Positions 16,454-25,586 of a stretch of DNA of 64,000 bases are shown one piece after another. The stretch lies in contig NZ_CP052757.1 of assembly GCF_009708005.2 (NCBI RefSeq), positions 1,488,001 to 1,552,000 on the forward strand, in the 5' to 3' direction. A program made the translations under genes and the position numbers. Source of the DNA: Cellulosimicrobium protaetiae. GTDB taxonomy: Bacteria; Actinomycetota; Actinomycetes; Actinomycetales; Cellulomonadaceae. The stretch's first letter is position 1, and the number at the start of each line of letters is the position of its first letter. The notes beneath the pieces were generated by a model. It was not told the origin of the DNA. It did not search any database and saw only the letters and a program-made list of their open reading frames with translations.

Positions 16454-17185
16454 GTGCGGGTCTCGGTCTCGGGATGCGGTCGCCGCGGCGTCCTGCACGC
16501 GGCCTGCCTCGCGGCGGCCGGGCACGAGGTCGTGCTCCACGACCCTGACCCGCGCGCCCTCGACGCTCTCCGCTCCGGGCTGACCGCGGCCGAACCGCGG
16601 CTGTACCGCCTCCTCGCGCTCGGCCTCGTGAGCGGCCGGCTCCGCCCCACGACGGACCGGACGGCGGTCGCGGGCGCCCGCGTGCACGTCCTGTGCGTCG
16701 GTGCCGGGCCGTCACCCGACCCGGACGGCGCGTCGCGCGTCGGGAGGCTCCGCGACGCGTTGGACGACCTCGCCCCGCACCTGGGCCCCGGAGACCTCGT
16801 CGTGGGACGTGCGCGCGTCCCCGCCGGGACCGCGGAGTGGCTCGCGGCGTGCCTCGTCGCGGACGGGGTGCGTGCCACGGTCGTCTGGGTCCCCGACGAG
16901 CACCGGCCCGGCCACGCGGTCGTCGACCTCCTGCGGCCGGCGCGGCTGGTGCACGGTGTCCCCGCCGGGCCCGACGGGGTGCGGGCCGCGGCGATCCTGG
17001 ACGCGCTCCACGCCGTGCAGCTCGCGTCGGGTGCTGACCGGACCGTCACCGACCTCACGACCGCGGAGGCGCTCGGGCACGGGGTCGGGACGACCCGGGA
17101 CACGGACCGTGGTCCCGATCGTCACGGCGACGACGTGGCGTCGCGCACACGCCGGGGGGAGCTCGCCGCCGCCGGTGCCGCCTGA
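16454..17185 (+). CDS. UDP-glucose/GDP-mannose dehydrogenase-like protein, N-terminal domain only
   Basis: Protein of 243 residues, GTG start with GGGGAGG about 8 nt upstream. VSVSGCGRRGVLHAACLAAAGHEVVLHD is a UGD-type Rossmann start, with GCGRRG in place of GxGYVG. HVLCVGAG followed by a PDPDGASRV-like stretch corresponds to the ICVxTP segment of UGDs. Full enzymes have about 430 residues with a catalytic Cys and a second Rossmann domain. Both are absent here, and the last 35 residues are low-complexity. It may be a decayed UGD or a standalone nucleotide-sugar binder tied to the preceding transferase. Codon use looks normal, arguing against a very recent pseudogene. Confidence 0.65.
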   Translation: MRVSVSGCGRRGVLHAACLAAAGHEVVLHDPDPRALDALRSGLTAAEPRLYRLLALGLVSGRLRPTTDRTAVAGARVHVLCVGAGPSPDPDGASRVGRLRDALDDLAPHLGPGDLVVGRARVPAGTAEWLAACLVADGVRATVVWVPDEHRPGHAVVDLLRPARLVHGVPAGPDGVRAAAILDALHAVQLASGADRTVTDLTTAEALGHGVGTTRDTDRGPDRHGDDVASRTRRGELAAAGAA

Positions 17186-17265
17186 CGTGGGCGAACACTC
17201 GGCGCGTTGCCGGACCGTGCCCCGTGTGTTACCGCGCGGTCACACGGTTCTGGCACCATTTCTCC

Positions 17266-18741
17266 ATGTCCACCCCCACCTCCGTCCACGAGGACGAGCA
17301 GGCGCCCGCCCCTGCGCCCGGCGCCATCGACCGCTTCTTCAAGATCACCGAGCGCGGCTCGACGATCGGCACCGAGATCCGCGGTGGTCTCGTCACGTTC
17401 TTCGCGATGGCCTACATCATCGTGCTGAACCCGCTGATCATCGGGACGGTCCAGGACGGCACCGGCCAGTTCCTCGGTGGGGGCGACGCACCCGACTTCG
17501 GCAAGATCGCCGCGGCGACCGCGCTCGTCGCGGGCGTCATGACGATCGCCATGGGTGTCTTCGCGAACTTCCCCCTCGGCCTCGCCGCCGGGCTGGGCCT
17601 CAACGCCGTCGTGGCGTACTCCATCGCGTCGCTCCCGGGGGTGACGTGGGCGGACGCGATGGGTCTCGTCGTCATCGAGGGCCTCATCATCCTCGTCCTC
17701 GTGCTCACCGGGTTCCGCGAGGCGGTGTTCCGCGCCGTCCCGGTCGAGCTGAAGACGGCGATCAGCGTGGGCATCGGCCTCTTCATCGCGCTCATCGGCC
17801 TCGTCAACGCGGGCTTCGTGACCGCGGGCAGCGGCACCCTGCTCGCCCTGGGCAACCTCGGCACGTGGCCGATCCTCGTGTTCGTGGTCGGCCTCGTCCT
17901 GACGATCGTGCTGTGGGTGCGCAAGGTCAAGGGTGCGCTGCTCGTCGCGATCCTCACCGCGACGGCGCTCGCCGTCGTGCTCGAGAACACGCTGCACATC
18001 GGGGCGAAGGCCCCCGACGGCTCCAACCCGAACGGCTTCAACCTCAACGCCCCCACGTTCGACGGCGTCGTGCAGGTCCCGGACTTCGGCCTCATCGGCC
18101 AGTTCTCGCTCCTGGGCTCGTTCGAGAACATCGCGACCGTCACGGTGATCCTGCTCGTGTTCTCGCTCCTGCTCGCCGACTTCTTCGACACCATGGGGAC
18201 GATGGTCGCCGTCGGGGCCGAGGCCCGTCTGCTCGACGCCGAGGGGACGCCGCCGCGCTCGCGCGCGATCCTCGTCGTCGACTCGATCGCGGCCGCCGCG
18301 GGTGGTGCGGGGTCCGTGTCGTCGAACACGAGCTTCGTCGAGTCCACGACCGGTGTCGGCGAGGGCGCGCGCACGGGCTTCGCGTCGGTCGTCACGGGAG
18401 TCGCGTTCCTGCTCGCGACGTTCCTGTCGCCGCTCGTCGCGCTCGTGCCCTACGAGGCCGCCGCACCGGCGCTCGTCTTCGTCGGGTTCCTCATGATGAC
18501 GCAGATCGCGGGCATCTCCTGGAAGAACGTCGAGATCTCGATCCCGGCCTTCCTCACGATCATCGTCATGCCGTTCACGTACTCCATCGCGGACGGCATC
18601 GGCGCGGGCTTCCTCGCGTTCGTCGTCATCAAGCTCGCGCTCGGCAAGGTGCGGGCGATCCACCCGCTCATGTGGGTCGCGTCGGCGATGTTCCTCGTCT
18701 ACTTCCTCCTCGGACCGATCCGGGACGCGCTGGGCCTCTAG
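17266..18741 (+). CDS. NCS2-family purine/xanthine permease (AzgA type)
   Basis: Integral membrane transporter of 491 residues, probably a proton symporter for adenine, guanine or hypoxanthine. FFKITERGSTIGTEIRGGL, TFFAMAYIIVLNP, and DFFDTMGTMVAVGAEARLLD are diagnostic of AzgA/PbuG-like members, and about 12-14 hydrophobic helices follow. The ATG at 17266 is chosen because the family N-terminus begins shortly after. No Shine-Dalgarno is evident. There is no purine riboswitch upstream. The stop overlaps the -10 box of manA. Confidence 0.93.
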   Translation: MSTPTSVHEDEQAPAPAPGAIDRFFKITERGSTIGTEIRGGLVTFFAMAYIIVLNPLIIGTVQDGTGQFLGGGDAPDFGKIAAATALVAGVMTIAMGVFANFPLGLAAGLGLNAVVAYSIASLPGVTWADAMGLVVIEGLIILVLVLTGFREAVFRAVPVELKTAISVGIGLFIALIGLVNAGFVTAGSGTLLALGNLGTWPILVFVVGLVLTIVLWVRKVKGALLVAILTATALAVVLENTLHIGAKAPDGSNPNGFNLNAPTFDGVVQVPDFGLIGQFSLLGSFENIATVTVILLVFSLLLADFFDTMGTMVAVGAEARLLDAEGTPPRSRAILVVDSIAAAAGGAGSVSSNTSFVESTTGVGEGARTGFASVVTGVAFLLATFLSPLVALVPYEAAAPALVFVGFLMMTQIAGISWKNVEISIPAFLTIIVMPFTYSIADGIGAGFLAFVVIKLALGKVRAIHPLMWVASAMFLVYFLLGPIRDALGL

Positions 18742-18744
18742 GCT
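18739..18744 (+). promoter_or_regulatory. -10 box of manA overlapping the permease stop
   Basis: TAGGCT ends 6 nt before the manA ATG at 18751, so transcription would start at or next to the A of the start codon (leaderless). The TAG of this hexamer is also the stop codon of the permease gene. Confidence 0.45.
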
Positions 18745-18750
18745 CGGCAC

Positions 18751-20115
18751 ATGACGAGCGCGGCGGACGAGCGGTCGGGGGAGGCGTCGGTGGCCGACGC
18801 CCTCCCCGGCGCTCGTCCGTCCGCGTTCTACCGGCTGGAGAACACGGTCCAGCCGTACGACTGGGGCTCGACGTCGGCGATCCAGGACCTCCTGGGGGTG
18901 GAACCGGACGGTCGTCCGGCGGCAGAGCTGTGGATGGGCGCGCACCCGCTCGCCCCGTCACGGGTCCTGCCCGACGGCGCGGCGCGCCCGGGTGAGGACC
19001 CTCGCCCGGGCGGGGGGGCGGCGTCGGGCACGCTCGCGGACCTGGTGCGCGCGGACCCGGTGGGCGTGCTGGGGCAGCGCGTCCTCGACCAGTACGGGCC
19101 CCGGCTGCCGTACCTCCTCAAGGTGCTCGCCGCCGACCGCGCGCTGTCGCTGCAGGTCCACCCGCGCCCGCACCTCGCACGCGCGGGGTTCAACCGCGAG
19201 AACCGCGAGGGCGTCGCGCGCGACTCGCCGCTGCGCAGCTTCCACGACGACCAGCACAAGCCCGAGATGGTCGTCGCGGTCTCCCGCTTCGAGGGCCTCT
19301 CGGGCTTCCGACGGCCGACGCGCATCCTCGAGCTCCTCGGCGGTCTCGACGGCGACCTCGTCGCGCGGATGCGGTCCGCGCTCGTGGCACGCCCGACCGA
19401 GGCAGGCGTCCGCGAGGCCTTCACGCTCGCCCTCCACGCCCGGTCCGCGCCCGACGTCGCGGCGGACCTCGCGCGGACCGTCGCGTCGGTCCGGGCTCGG
19501 GCCGAGACGCCTCCTGGGTCGGGTGCGGTGGCGGCGTCGGGTGCGCCGCGCCGCACGTCGCGCCGCGCCGACGCCACGGTGCTCGCGCTCGCCGAGCAGC
19601 ACCCCGGCGACCCGGGCGCCGTCGTCTCGCTCATGCTCAACCGGGTCACGCTCGCGCCCGGGGAGTCGATGTTCGTGCCGTCCGGGCACGTGCACGCCTA
19701 CCTGTCCGGCTGCGCCGTCGAGATCATGGCGAGCTCCGACAACGTCCTGCGCGCCGGGCTCACGAGCAAGCTCGTCGACGTCGACGCGCTGCTCGAGTGC
19801 GCCACGTGCGCGCCCGGCCCCGCCGCGCGGCCGCGGCTGGTCGACGACGGCTCGGGCCTCGTCACGTACCGCCCGCCCGTGGCGGAGTTCGCCCTCCGGG
19901 TCGGCACGGTCTCGGGATCGGTCCCGGTGTCCCTGCCCGACGCGGGTCCGCGCGTCGTGCTGTGCCTCGACGGCGGCGTGACGCTCGCGGGGGGAGACGG
20001 CGCGGCCGCCGCGGAGACGGTGCTGGCGCGCGGCGCGTCGGTCTTCGTGCCTCACGCGACGGGCCCGGTGGTCGCACGCGGCGACGGCCGGGTCGTCATC
20101 GCCTACGTGCCCTGA
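18751..20115 (+). CDS. manA: Mannose-6-phosphate isomerase, class I
   Basis: Zinc-dependent isomerase of 454 residues interconverting fructose-6-phosphate and mannose-6-phosphate, supplying mannose for GDP-mannose and glycans. YRLENTVQPYDWGS is the family N-terminus. Zinc ligands are visible as Q135 and H137 (LQVHP), E172 (HKPEM) and H315 (GHVHAYL). An Ala/Gly/Arg-rich insertion at about 250-275 makes it longer than the usual 390-410 residues. About 24 residues precede the conserved start and may be leader-derived, but a leaderless ATG at 18751 fits the -10 box. Confidence 0.95.
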   Translation: MTSAADERSGEASVADALPGARPSAFYRLENTVQPYDWGSTSAIQDLLGVEPDGRPAAELWMGAHPLAPSRVLPDGAARPGEDPRPGGGAASGTLADLVRADPVGVLGQRVLDQYGPRLPYLLKVLAADRALSLQVHPRPHLARAGFNRENREGVARDSPLRSFHDDQHKPEMVVAVSRFEGLSGFRRPTRILELLGGLDGDLVARMRSALVARPTEAGVREAFTLALHARSAPDVAADLARTVASVRARAETPPGSGAVAASGAPRRTSRRADATVLALAEQHPGDPGAVVSLMLNRVTLAPGESMFVPSGHVHAYLSGCAVEIMASSDNVLRAGLTSKLVDVDALLECATCAPGPAARPRLVDDGSGLVTYRPPVAEFALRVGTVSGSVPVSLPDAGPRVVLCLDGGVTLAGGDGAAAAETVLARGASVFVPHATGPVVARGDGRVVIAYVP

Positions 20116-20166
20116 CCAGGGCGCGGACATCTCTCGTCCTGGCAGGGGTGACGCACGCCCTCCTTT

Positions 20167-20195
20167 CATTACCCTAGGTAATGAGTTAAGGTAAC
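20167..20195. promoter_or_regulatory. MarR operator region
   Basis: CATTACCCTAGGTAATG (20167-20183) is a palindrome with a 3-nt centre, followed by GTTAAGGTAAC (20185-20195), also palindromic. Both sit directly upstream of the MarR ATG at 20200, as expected for autoregulation. They stand out as AT-rich in this genome. Confidence 0.7.
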
Positions 20196-20199
20196 TACC

Positions 20200-20658
20200 A
20201 TGCCTGCTGCGGACCCCACTGCCCCCTCCCGGAGCCAGTGCCGGCCCGGGACGCTCGGCGGCGAGCTCCGTGTGGCGCTCACCCGTGTCTCGCGTCGCCT
20301 GCGCGCCCAGCGCGGCGAGGCCGACCTGCCCGAGGGGCGGTTCGGCGTCCTCACCGTCCTGCACAAGCACGGCGCGATGTCGCCGAGCGAGCTCGCCGAC
20401 CACGAGCGCGTCAAGCCACCGTCCATGACCCGGGCCGTCAACGCCCTCGTCGAGATGGGGCTCGTCGAGAAGGGTGAGCACCCGAGCGACCGCCGCCAGG
20501 TGGTCGTGCGGCTCACCGACGCCGGCGTGCGCGAGGTCAAGGAGACCCGGCGCCGTCGGGACGCGTGGCTCACGCAGCAGCTGTCCGCCCTCACGCCCGA
20601 CGAAAGAGAGACCTTGGCCCGCGCCAGTGAGCTGTTGACCCGGATCGCCGCCGGATGA
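20200..20658 (+). CDS. MarR family transcriptional regulator
   Basis: Protein of 152 residues with the MarR winged helix: MSPSELADHERVKPPSMTRA (recognition region), VEMGLVEKGEHPSDRRQVVV (wing) and LTDAGVREVKETRRRRDAWL. Its stop overlaps the ATG of an MFS exporter (ATGA), and the upstream palindromes suggest it represses the pair in response to a toxic small molecule. The ligand is unknown. Confidence 0.92.
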   Translation: MPAADPTAPSRSQCRPGTLGGELRVALTRVSRRLRAQRGEADLPEGRFGVLTVLHKHGAMSPSELADHERVKPPSMTRAVNALVEMGLVEKGEHPSDRRQVVVRLTDAGVREVKETRRRRDAWLTQQLSALTPDERETLARASELLTRIAAG

Positions 20659-22001
20659 GCGCGACGTTCTCCTCCCTGAAATACCACAACTACCGTGTCT
20701 GGTTCGGCGCCGCGCTCGTCGCGAACGTCGGCACCTGGATGCAGCGCGTCGCGCAGGACTGGCTCGTCCTGACCGACCTCACCGACAACTCGGGCATCGC
20801 CGTCGGCGTCGTGACCGCGCTCCAGTTCGCGCCCGTGCTCGCCCTGTCCGCCTGGGCGGGCCTGCTCGCCGACCGGCTCCCGCGCCGTCGCCTCCTCATG
20901 GCCACCCAGGGCGCGATGGGCCTGCTCGCGCTCGGACTCGGTGCCCTCGTGCTGTCCGGGCACGTCGAGCTCTGGCACGTCTACGTCTTCGCCGGGCTGC
21001 TCGGCGTCGTCACCGCGTTCGACAACCCCGTGCGCCAGACGTTCGTCGCCGAGATGGTCCCCGCCGACAGGCTGTCCAACGCCGTCGGGCTCAACAGCGC
21101 GTCGTTCAACGCCGCGCGCCTCGTCGGGCCGGGCGTCGCGGGGCTGCTCATCGCGGCCGTCGGCTCGGGCTGGTTGTTCATCCTCAACGGCGTGACGTTC
21201 GGGGCGACGATCCTCGCGCTCCTGTACATGCGCACGCGCGAGCTCCACGTCCTGCCCAGCGCCCCGCGCGAGAAGGGGCAGATCCGCGAGGGCATCCGGT
21301 ACGTGCGCCGGCGGACGGACATCGTCGTCATCATGGTCGTCGTCGGCGTCGTGTCGACGTTCGGGCTCAACTTCCAGCTCACGTCCGCGATGATGGCGAA
21401 GGTCGAGTTCGGCATGGGACCGAGCGAGTACGGGATCCTCGGGTCGATCCTCGCGATCGGGTCGCTGACCGGCGCACTGCTCGCCGCGCGGCGCGAGCGC
21501 CCGCGCGTCCGGCTCGTCATCGGGTCGGCGTTCGGGTTCGCCGTCGCGACGGGAGTCATGGCGCTCATGCCGACGTACCCGAGCTTCGCGATCGCCTGCA
21601 TCCCCGTCGGCCTCGCGTCGCTCACGATGATGACCGCCGCGAACTCCACGATCCAGATGTCGGTCGACCCCGTCATGCGCGGGCGCGTCATGTCGCTGTA
21701 CATGATCGTGTTCCTCGGCGCGACGCCGGTCGGGTCGCCGCTCGTCGGCTGGATCGCCGAGGCGTGGGGCCCGCGCTGGGCCATCGGCGTCGGGTCGATC
21801 ACCGCCGGCCTCGTCGCCGTGGGTGCCGCCGTCTGGGCCGTGCGCAACTGGCACCTCGAGGTCCGCTACCGCGTCCTGCAGCGCCCGCACCTCGTGGTGC
21901 GCTACCTCGACGCGGGCACCCCGGCGGACCGGTCCGCCCGAGCCGAGACCCGCCGTCGCCTGGGTGTCGAGGACGCGGAGGAGGCGGCGCGCGCCGCATG
22001 A
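20655..22001 (+). CDS. MFS transporter (EntS/DHA3-like)
   Basis: Membrane transporter of 448 residues with about 12 helices. FSSLKYHNYRVWFGAALVAN and GTWMQRVAQDWLVL are typical of the MFS_3/EntS-like group, and the loop LLADRLPRRRLL carries the MFS motif A pattern. The start overlaps the MarR stop by 4 nt, so the two are co-expressed and the exported substrate is probably the MarR ligand. A basic C-terminal tail of about 45 residues is cytoplasmic. A variable-stem hairpin element (22030-22126) begins 29 nt after the stop. Confidence 0.9.
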   Translation: MSATFSSLKYHNYRVWFGAALVANVGTWMQRVAQDWLVLTDLTDNSGIAVGVVTALQFAPVLALSAWAGLLADRLPRRRLLMATQGAMGLLALGLGALVLSGHVELWHVYVFAGLLGVVTAFDNPVRQTFVAEMVPADRLSNAVGLNSASFNAARLVGPGVAGLLIAAVGSGWLFILNGVTFGATILALLYMRTRELHVLPSAPREKGQIREGIRYVRRRTDIVVIMVVVGVVSTFGLNFQLTSAMMAKVEFGMGPSEYGILGSILAIGSLTGALLAARRERPRVRLVIGSAFGFAVATGVMALMPTYPSFAIACIPVGLASLTMMTAANSTIQMSVDPVMRGRVMSLYMIVFLGATPVGSPLVGWIAEAWGPRWAIGVGSITAGLVAVGAAVWAVRNWHLEVRYRVLQRPHLVVRYLDAGTPADRSARAETRRRLGVEDAEEAARAA

Positions 22002-22029
22002 GGCACGGGCCCACGGGGCCGGGTCGGGT

Positions 22030-22126
22030 GGCGGTCGGGGCGCTCGCGCCGGGTCTACCACCCGCGGCTCGTCCCTCGCCGCTCCCGCCAGACCCGCCAC
22101 GACCCGGCGCGAGCGCCCCGACCGCC
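22030..22126 (+). ncRNA. Variable-stem hairpin element, copy 1
   Basis: Perfect 26-bp inverted arms (22030-22055 and 22101-22126) enclose a 45-nt core: TACCACCC, a 5-bp stem GCGGC/GCCGC around the loop TCGTCCCTC, then TCCCGCCAGACCCGCCAC. The unpaired segments nearly match copies 2 and 3, while both stems differ but remain fully paired. It lies between convergent genes, in the 3' direction of the MFS gene. It could act as a bidirectional terminator or a structured 3'-UTR RNA. No T-run follows. Confidence 0.75.
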
Positions 22127-22176
22127 CTCGTCAGGTCATCTCGTGCGGGCGCCCCGGTCGTGCAGGACGGGGGGCG

Positions 22177-23463
<1,287 letters not shown>

Positions 23464-23558
23464 TCATAGACTGGCGCCAGCGGCCCGCCGGTGCGGGCAG
23501 GCGCCCCGCGGGAGCGACGGACGGGCGCCCCGAGCCGACGAGCGACTGGGAGCGTGAC

Positions 23559-24269
23559 GTGACCGACCTGATCGACACCACCGAGATGTACCTGAAGACG
23601 ATCTACGAGCTCGTGGAAGAGGGCATCGTCCCGCTGCGCGCACGCATCGCGGAGCGCCTCGGCCACTCGGGCCCCACGGTGTCGCAGACGATCGCGCGGA
23701 TGGAGCGGGACGGGCTCGTCGTCGTGACGGGGGACCGCCATCTCGAGCTCACGCCCGCCGGGAACGACAAGGCGACGCGGGTCATGCGCAAGCACCGGCT
23801 CGCGGAGCGCCTCCTCACCGACGTGATCAAGCTCGACTGGGAGTACGTGCACACCGAGGCGTGCCGCTGGGAGCACGTCATGAGCGAGCTCGTCGAGCAG
23901 CGGCTCATCGGGCTCCTCGACCACCCGCACTTCGACCCGTACGGGAACCCGATCCCCGGACTGCCCGAGCTCGGTGAGCAGTTCGAGGAGGTCGAGTTCC
24001 TCGACGGCGTGGTCTCCCTCCCCACCTACCTGGGCGAGCACGGGCGCGACGACGCCGAGGTGCGGGTGGTGCTGCAGCGGATCGCGGAGCCGGTCCAGGT
24101 CGACGTCGAGCTCCTCACACGGCTCGCGGAGGCCGAGGTGCTCCCTCGGCGCACGCTCGTCGTGCGCGCCGCCGGGGACGGTTCGCTGACCGTGCAGGGG
24201 GAGGGCGCGGAGGTCGTCCTGGACCTGCCCGACGACGTCGCGCGTCACCTCTTCGTCGCCCGGGGCTAG
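23559..24269 (+). CDS. DtxR/IdeR-type metal-dependent repressor
   Basis: Protein of 236 residues from a GTG preceded by GGGAG. LIDTTEMYLKTIYELVEEGI and ARIAERLGHSGPTVSQTIARM form the DtxR winged helix. MRKHRLAERLLTDVI, TEACRWEHVMS and HPHFDPYGNPIPG form the dimerisation and metal-binding region, with Cys/Glu/His ligands in the expected places. The C-terminal 75 residues are an SH3-like domain. It probably senses Fe(II) or Mn(II) and represses uptake genes elsewhere. No iron box is obvious nearby. Confidence 0.94.
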   Translation: MTDLIDTTEMYLKTIYELVEEGIVPLRARIAERLGHSGPTVSQTIARMERDGLVVVTGDRHLELTPAGNDKATRVMRKHRLAERLLTDVIKLDWEYVHTEACRWEHVMSELVEQRLIGLLDHPHFDPYGNPIPGLPELGEQFEEVEFLDGVVSLPTYLGEHGRDDAEVRVVLQRIAEPVQVDVELLTRLAEAEVLPRRTLVVRAAGDGSLTVQGEGAEVVLDLPDDVARHLFVARG

Positions 24270-24397
24270 CCGTCCGTTCACCCGTAAACGGGCGCTGACC
24301 TGCGACGACGTGATCGTCCGCATCGATTCGTAATGGGAACGTGACTTTTGCAGAGGCGTCCTGTACGGTCGGTGCTGCTCCATCGGAATACCCATCC

Positions 24398-24583
24398 GGC
24401 GGAGTCCTCGCGCGGAACGCCTAACCCTGTCACCGCGAGAGGCCAACGACGACCCGATGACAGGGACGGGGGACCCACTTCCGGGTGCTGGAGACAGCGC
24501 CCTTGGGGTGAAGCCCGACGGACTCCGGTCCGGCGGGCCGGGTGACTCTTCCACCCGAACCCGACAGCTGACCTCGCAGGCGT
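24398..24583 (+). promoter_or_regulatory. Cyclic di-AMP riboswitch (ydaO/yuaA class)
   Basis: The leader has the ordered conserved segments of the ydaO class: CGCGGAACGCCTAACCCTGT (24411-24430), GACGGGGGACCCA, CCTTGGGGTGAAGCC, and CACCCGAACCCGACAGCT followed by ACCTCGCAGGCG just before the gene. In Actinobacteria this riboswitch commonly controls NlpC/P60 and resuscitation-factor cell-wall hydrolases and is an OFF switch when c-di-AMP binds. Ends are approximate. Confidence 0.93.
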
Positions 24584-24599
24584 CTTGGAGAGGCACAAA

Positions 24600-25400
24600 G
24601 TGACCGTGAGCACGACTCGCGCCCGCCACCGCGCGGCGCGGCGTCCCGTGACGCCACTCAGCTCTATCGCCCAGGCCGCGTCGAGCGGGATGTCGACCGC
24701 CGGTCGCCGCACCGCCGTCGTCGCCGCGTCCTCGGGCCTCATCGTCTCGATGATCGGTGCGGCCGCCCCGGCGACCGCGGCACCCGTCGACAACGAGTCC
24801 GGCAAGCTCAACGCCGTCGACCTCAGCGCCGTCACCGCGCAGGCGCGTCAGGCGCTCGAGGCCGCCCCCGCCGTGACCGTCGCGGCCGACGCCGCGTTCT
24901 CGATCGAGCAGGCCCAGGCGCCCGTCACGGTGACCCCGGCGCCCGAGCCGGAGCCCGAGCCGGAGCCCGTCCGCACCACGCAGACGAGCCGCACGCAGGA
25001 GCGTCAGTCCACCCAGTCCGAGGCTCCTGCGCAGCAGGAGGCCGCCGTCGAGGTCCCGGCCTCGGCCTACGGTTCGAGCATCGTCTCGATCGCGGCCCGC
25101 TACGTGGGCGTCCCGTACGTCTACGGCGGCACCACCCCCGACGGCTTCGACTGCTCGGGCTTCACCAGCTACGTCTACGCGCAGGTCGGCATCAGCCTCC
25201 CGCGCACCTCGGGCGCCCAGGGCTCCGTCGGGACCAAGGTCTCGCGCGACCAGGCGCAGCCGGGCGACCTCATCTGGACCCCGGGCCACATCGCGATCTA
25301 CGCGGGCGACAACATGATGATCGACGCCCCGCGCCCCGGGAAGTCGGTCCAGTTCCGCCAGATCTGGCAGTCGAACCCCACGTTCATCCGCGTGGCCTGA
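24600..25400 (+). CDS. Secreted NlpC/P60 (C40) peptidoglycan endopeptidase
   Basis: Cell-wall hydrolase of 266 residues. The GTG at 24600 has GGAGAGG 6 nt upstream. The in-frame TTG at 24585 lacks one. A signal or anchor segment spans about residues 38-62 (AVVAASSGLIVSMIGAAAPA), then a Pro/Glu-rich linker (EPEPEPEPEPV) and the NlpC/P60 domain from about 155. Catalytic C185 is in GFDCSGF and H230 in PGHIAIY. Unlike many actinobacterial relatives it has no LysM or SH3 domain. It is preceded by a c-di-AMP riboswitch and followed by a strong terminator, so it is probably monocistronic. Confidence 0.93.
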   Translation: MTVSTTRARHRAARRPVTPLSSIAQAASSGMSTAGRRTAVVAASSGLIVSMIGAAAPATAAPVDNESGKLNAVDLSAVTAQARQALEAAPAVTVAADAAFSIEQAQAPVTVTPAPEPEPEPEPVRTTQTSRTQERQSTQSEAPAQQEAAVEVPASAYGSSIVSIAARYVGVPYVYGGTTPDGFDCSGFTSYVYAQVGISLPRTSGAQGSVGTKVSRDQAQPGDLIWTPGHIAIYAGDNMMIDAPRPGKSVQFRQIWQSNPTFIRVA

Positions 25401-25439
25401 TCGCCCACGCCTCAGGACCACCACGGTCACTGGCCTGAC

Positions 25440-25481
25440 GAACCCCGTCACCTCGCGCATCGTCGCGAGGGGGCGGGGTTC
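25440..25481 (+). terminator. Intrinsic-type terminator after the NlpC/P60 gene
   Basis: A stem of about 17 bp (GAACCCCGTC and CCTCGCG on one side, CGCGAGG and GGCGGGGTTC on the other, one mismatch) with loop CATCGT lies 40 nt past the stop and is followed by a modest T-containing stretch. Confidence 0.75.
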
Positions 25482-25586
25482 GTGGCATTCTTGACGTGTT
25501 CGTGACTCGTGGCAGACGGACGAACGGGCTGGTCTCGGCTAGGTTGGTCGTCCGATGGCACCCGGCCGTCGAGAGGAGAGTCGCTC

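Noticed and set aside
17186-17265. Purine riboswitch before the NCS2 permease
   Set aside because: Only 80 bp separate the genes and no conserved purine-aptamer segments can be seen.
14899-20115. Exopolysaccharide biosynthetic cluster
   Set aside because: Only the initiating transferase, a truncated UGD-like gene and manA are present; there are no polymerase, flippase or other glycosyltransferase genes.
22030-22126. Simple intrinsic terminator only
   Set aside because: A terminator role is possible, but a conserved 45-50 nt core with an inner covarying stem and the absence of a T-run go beyond a plain terminator.
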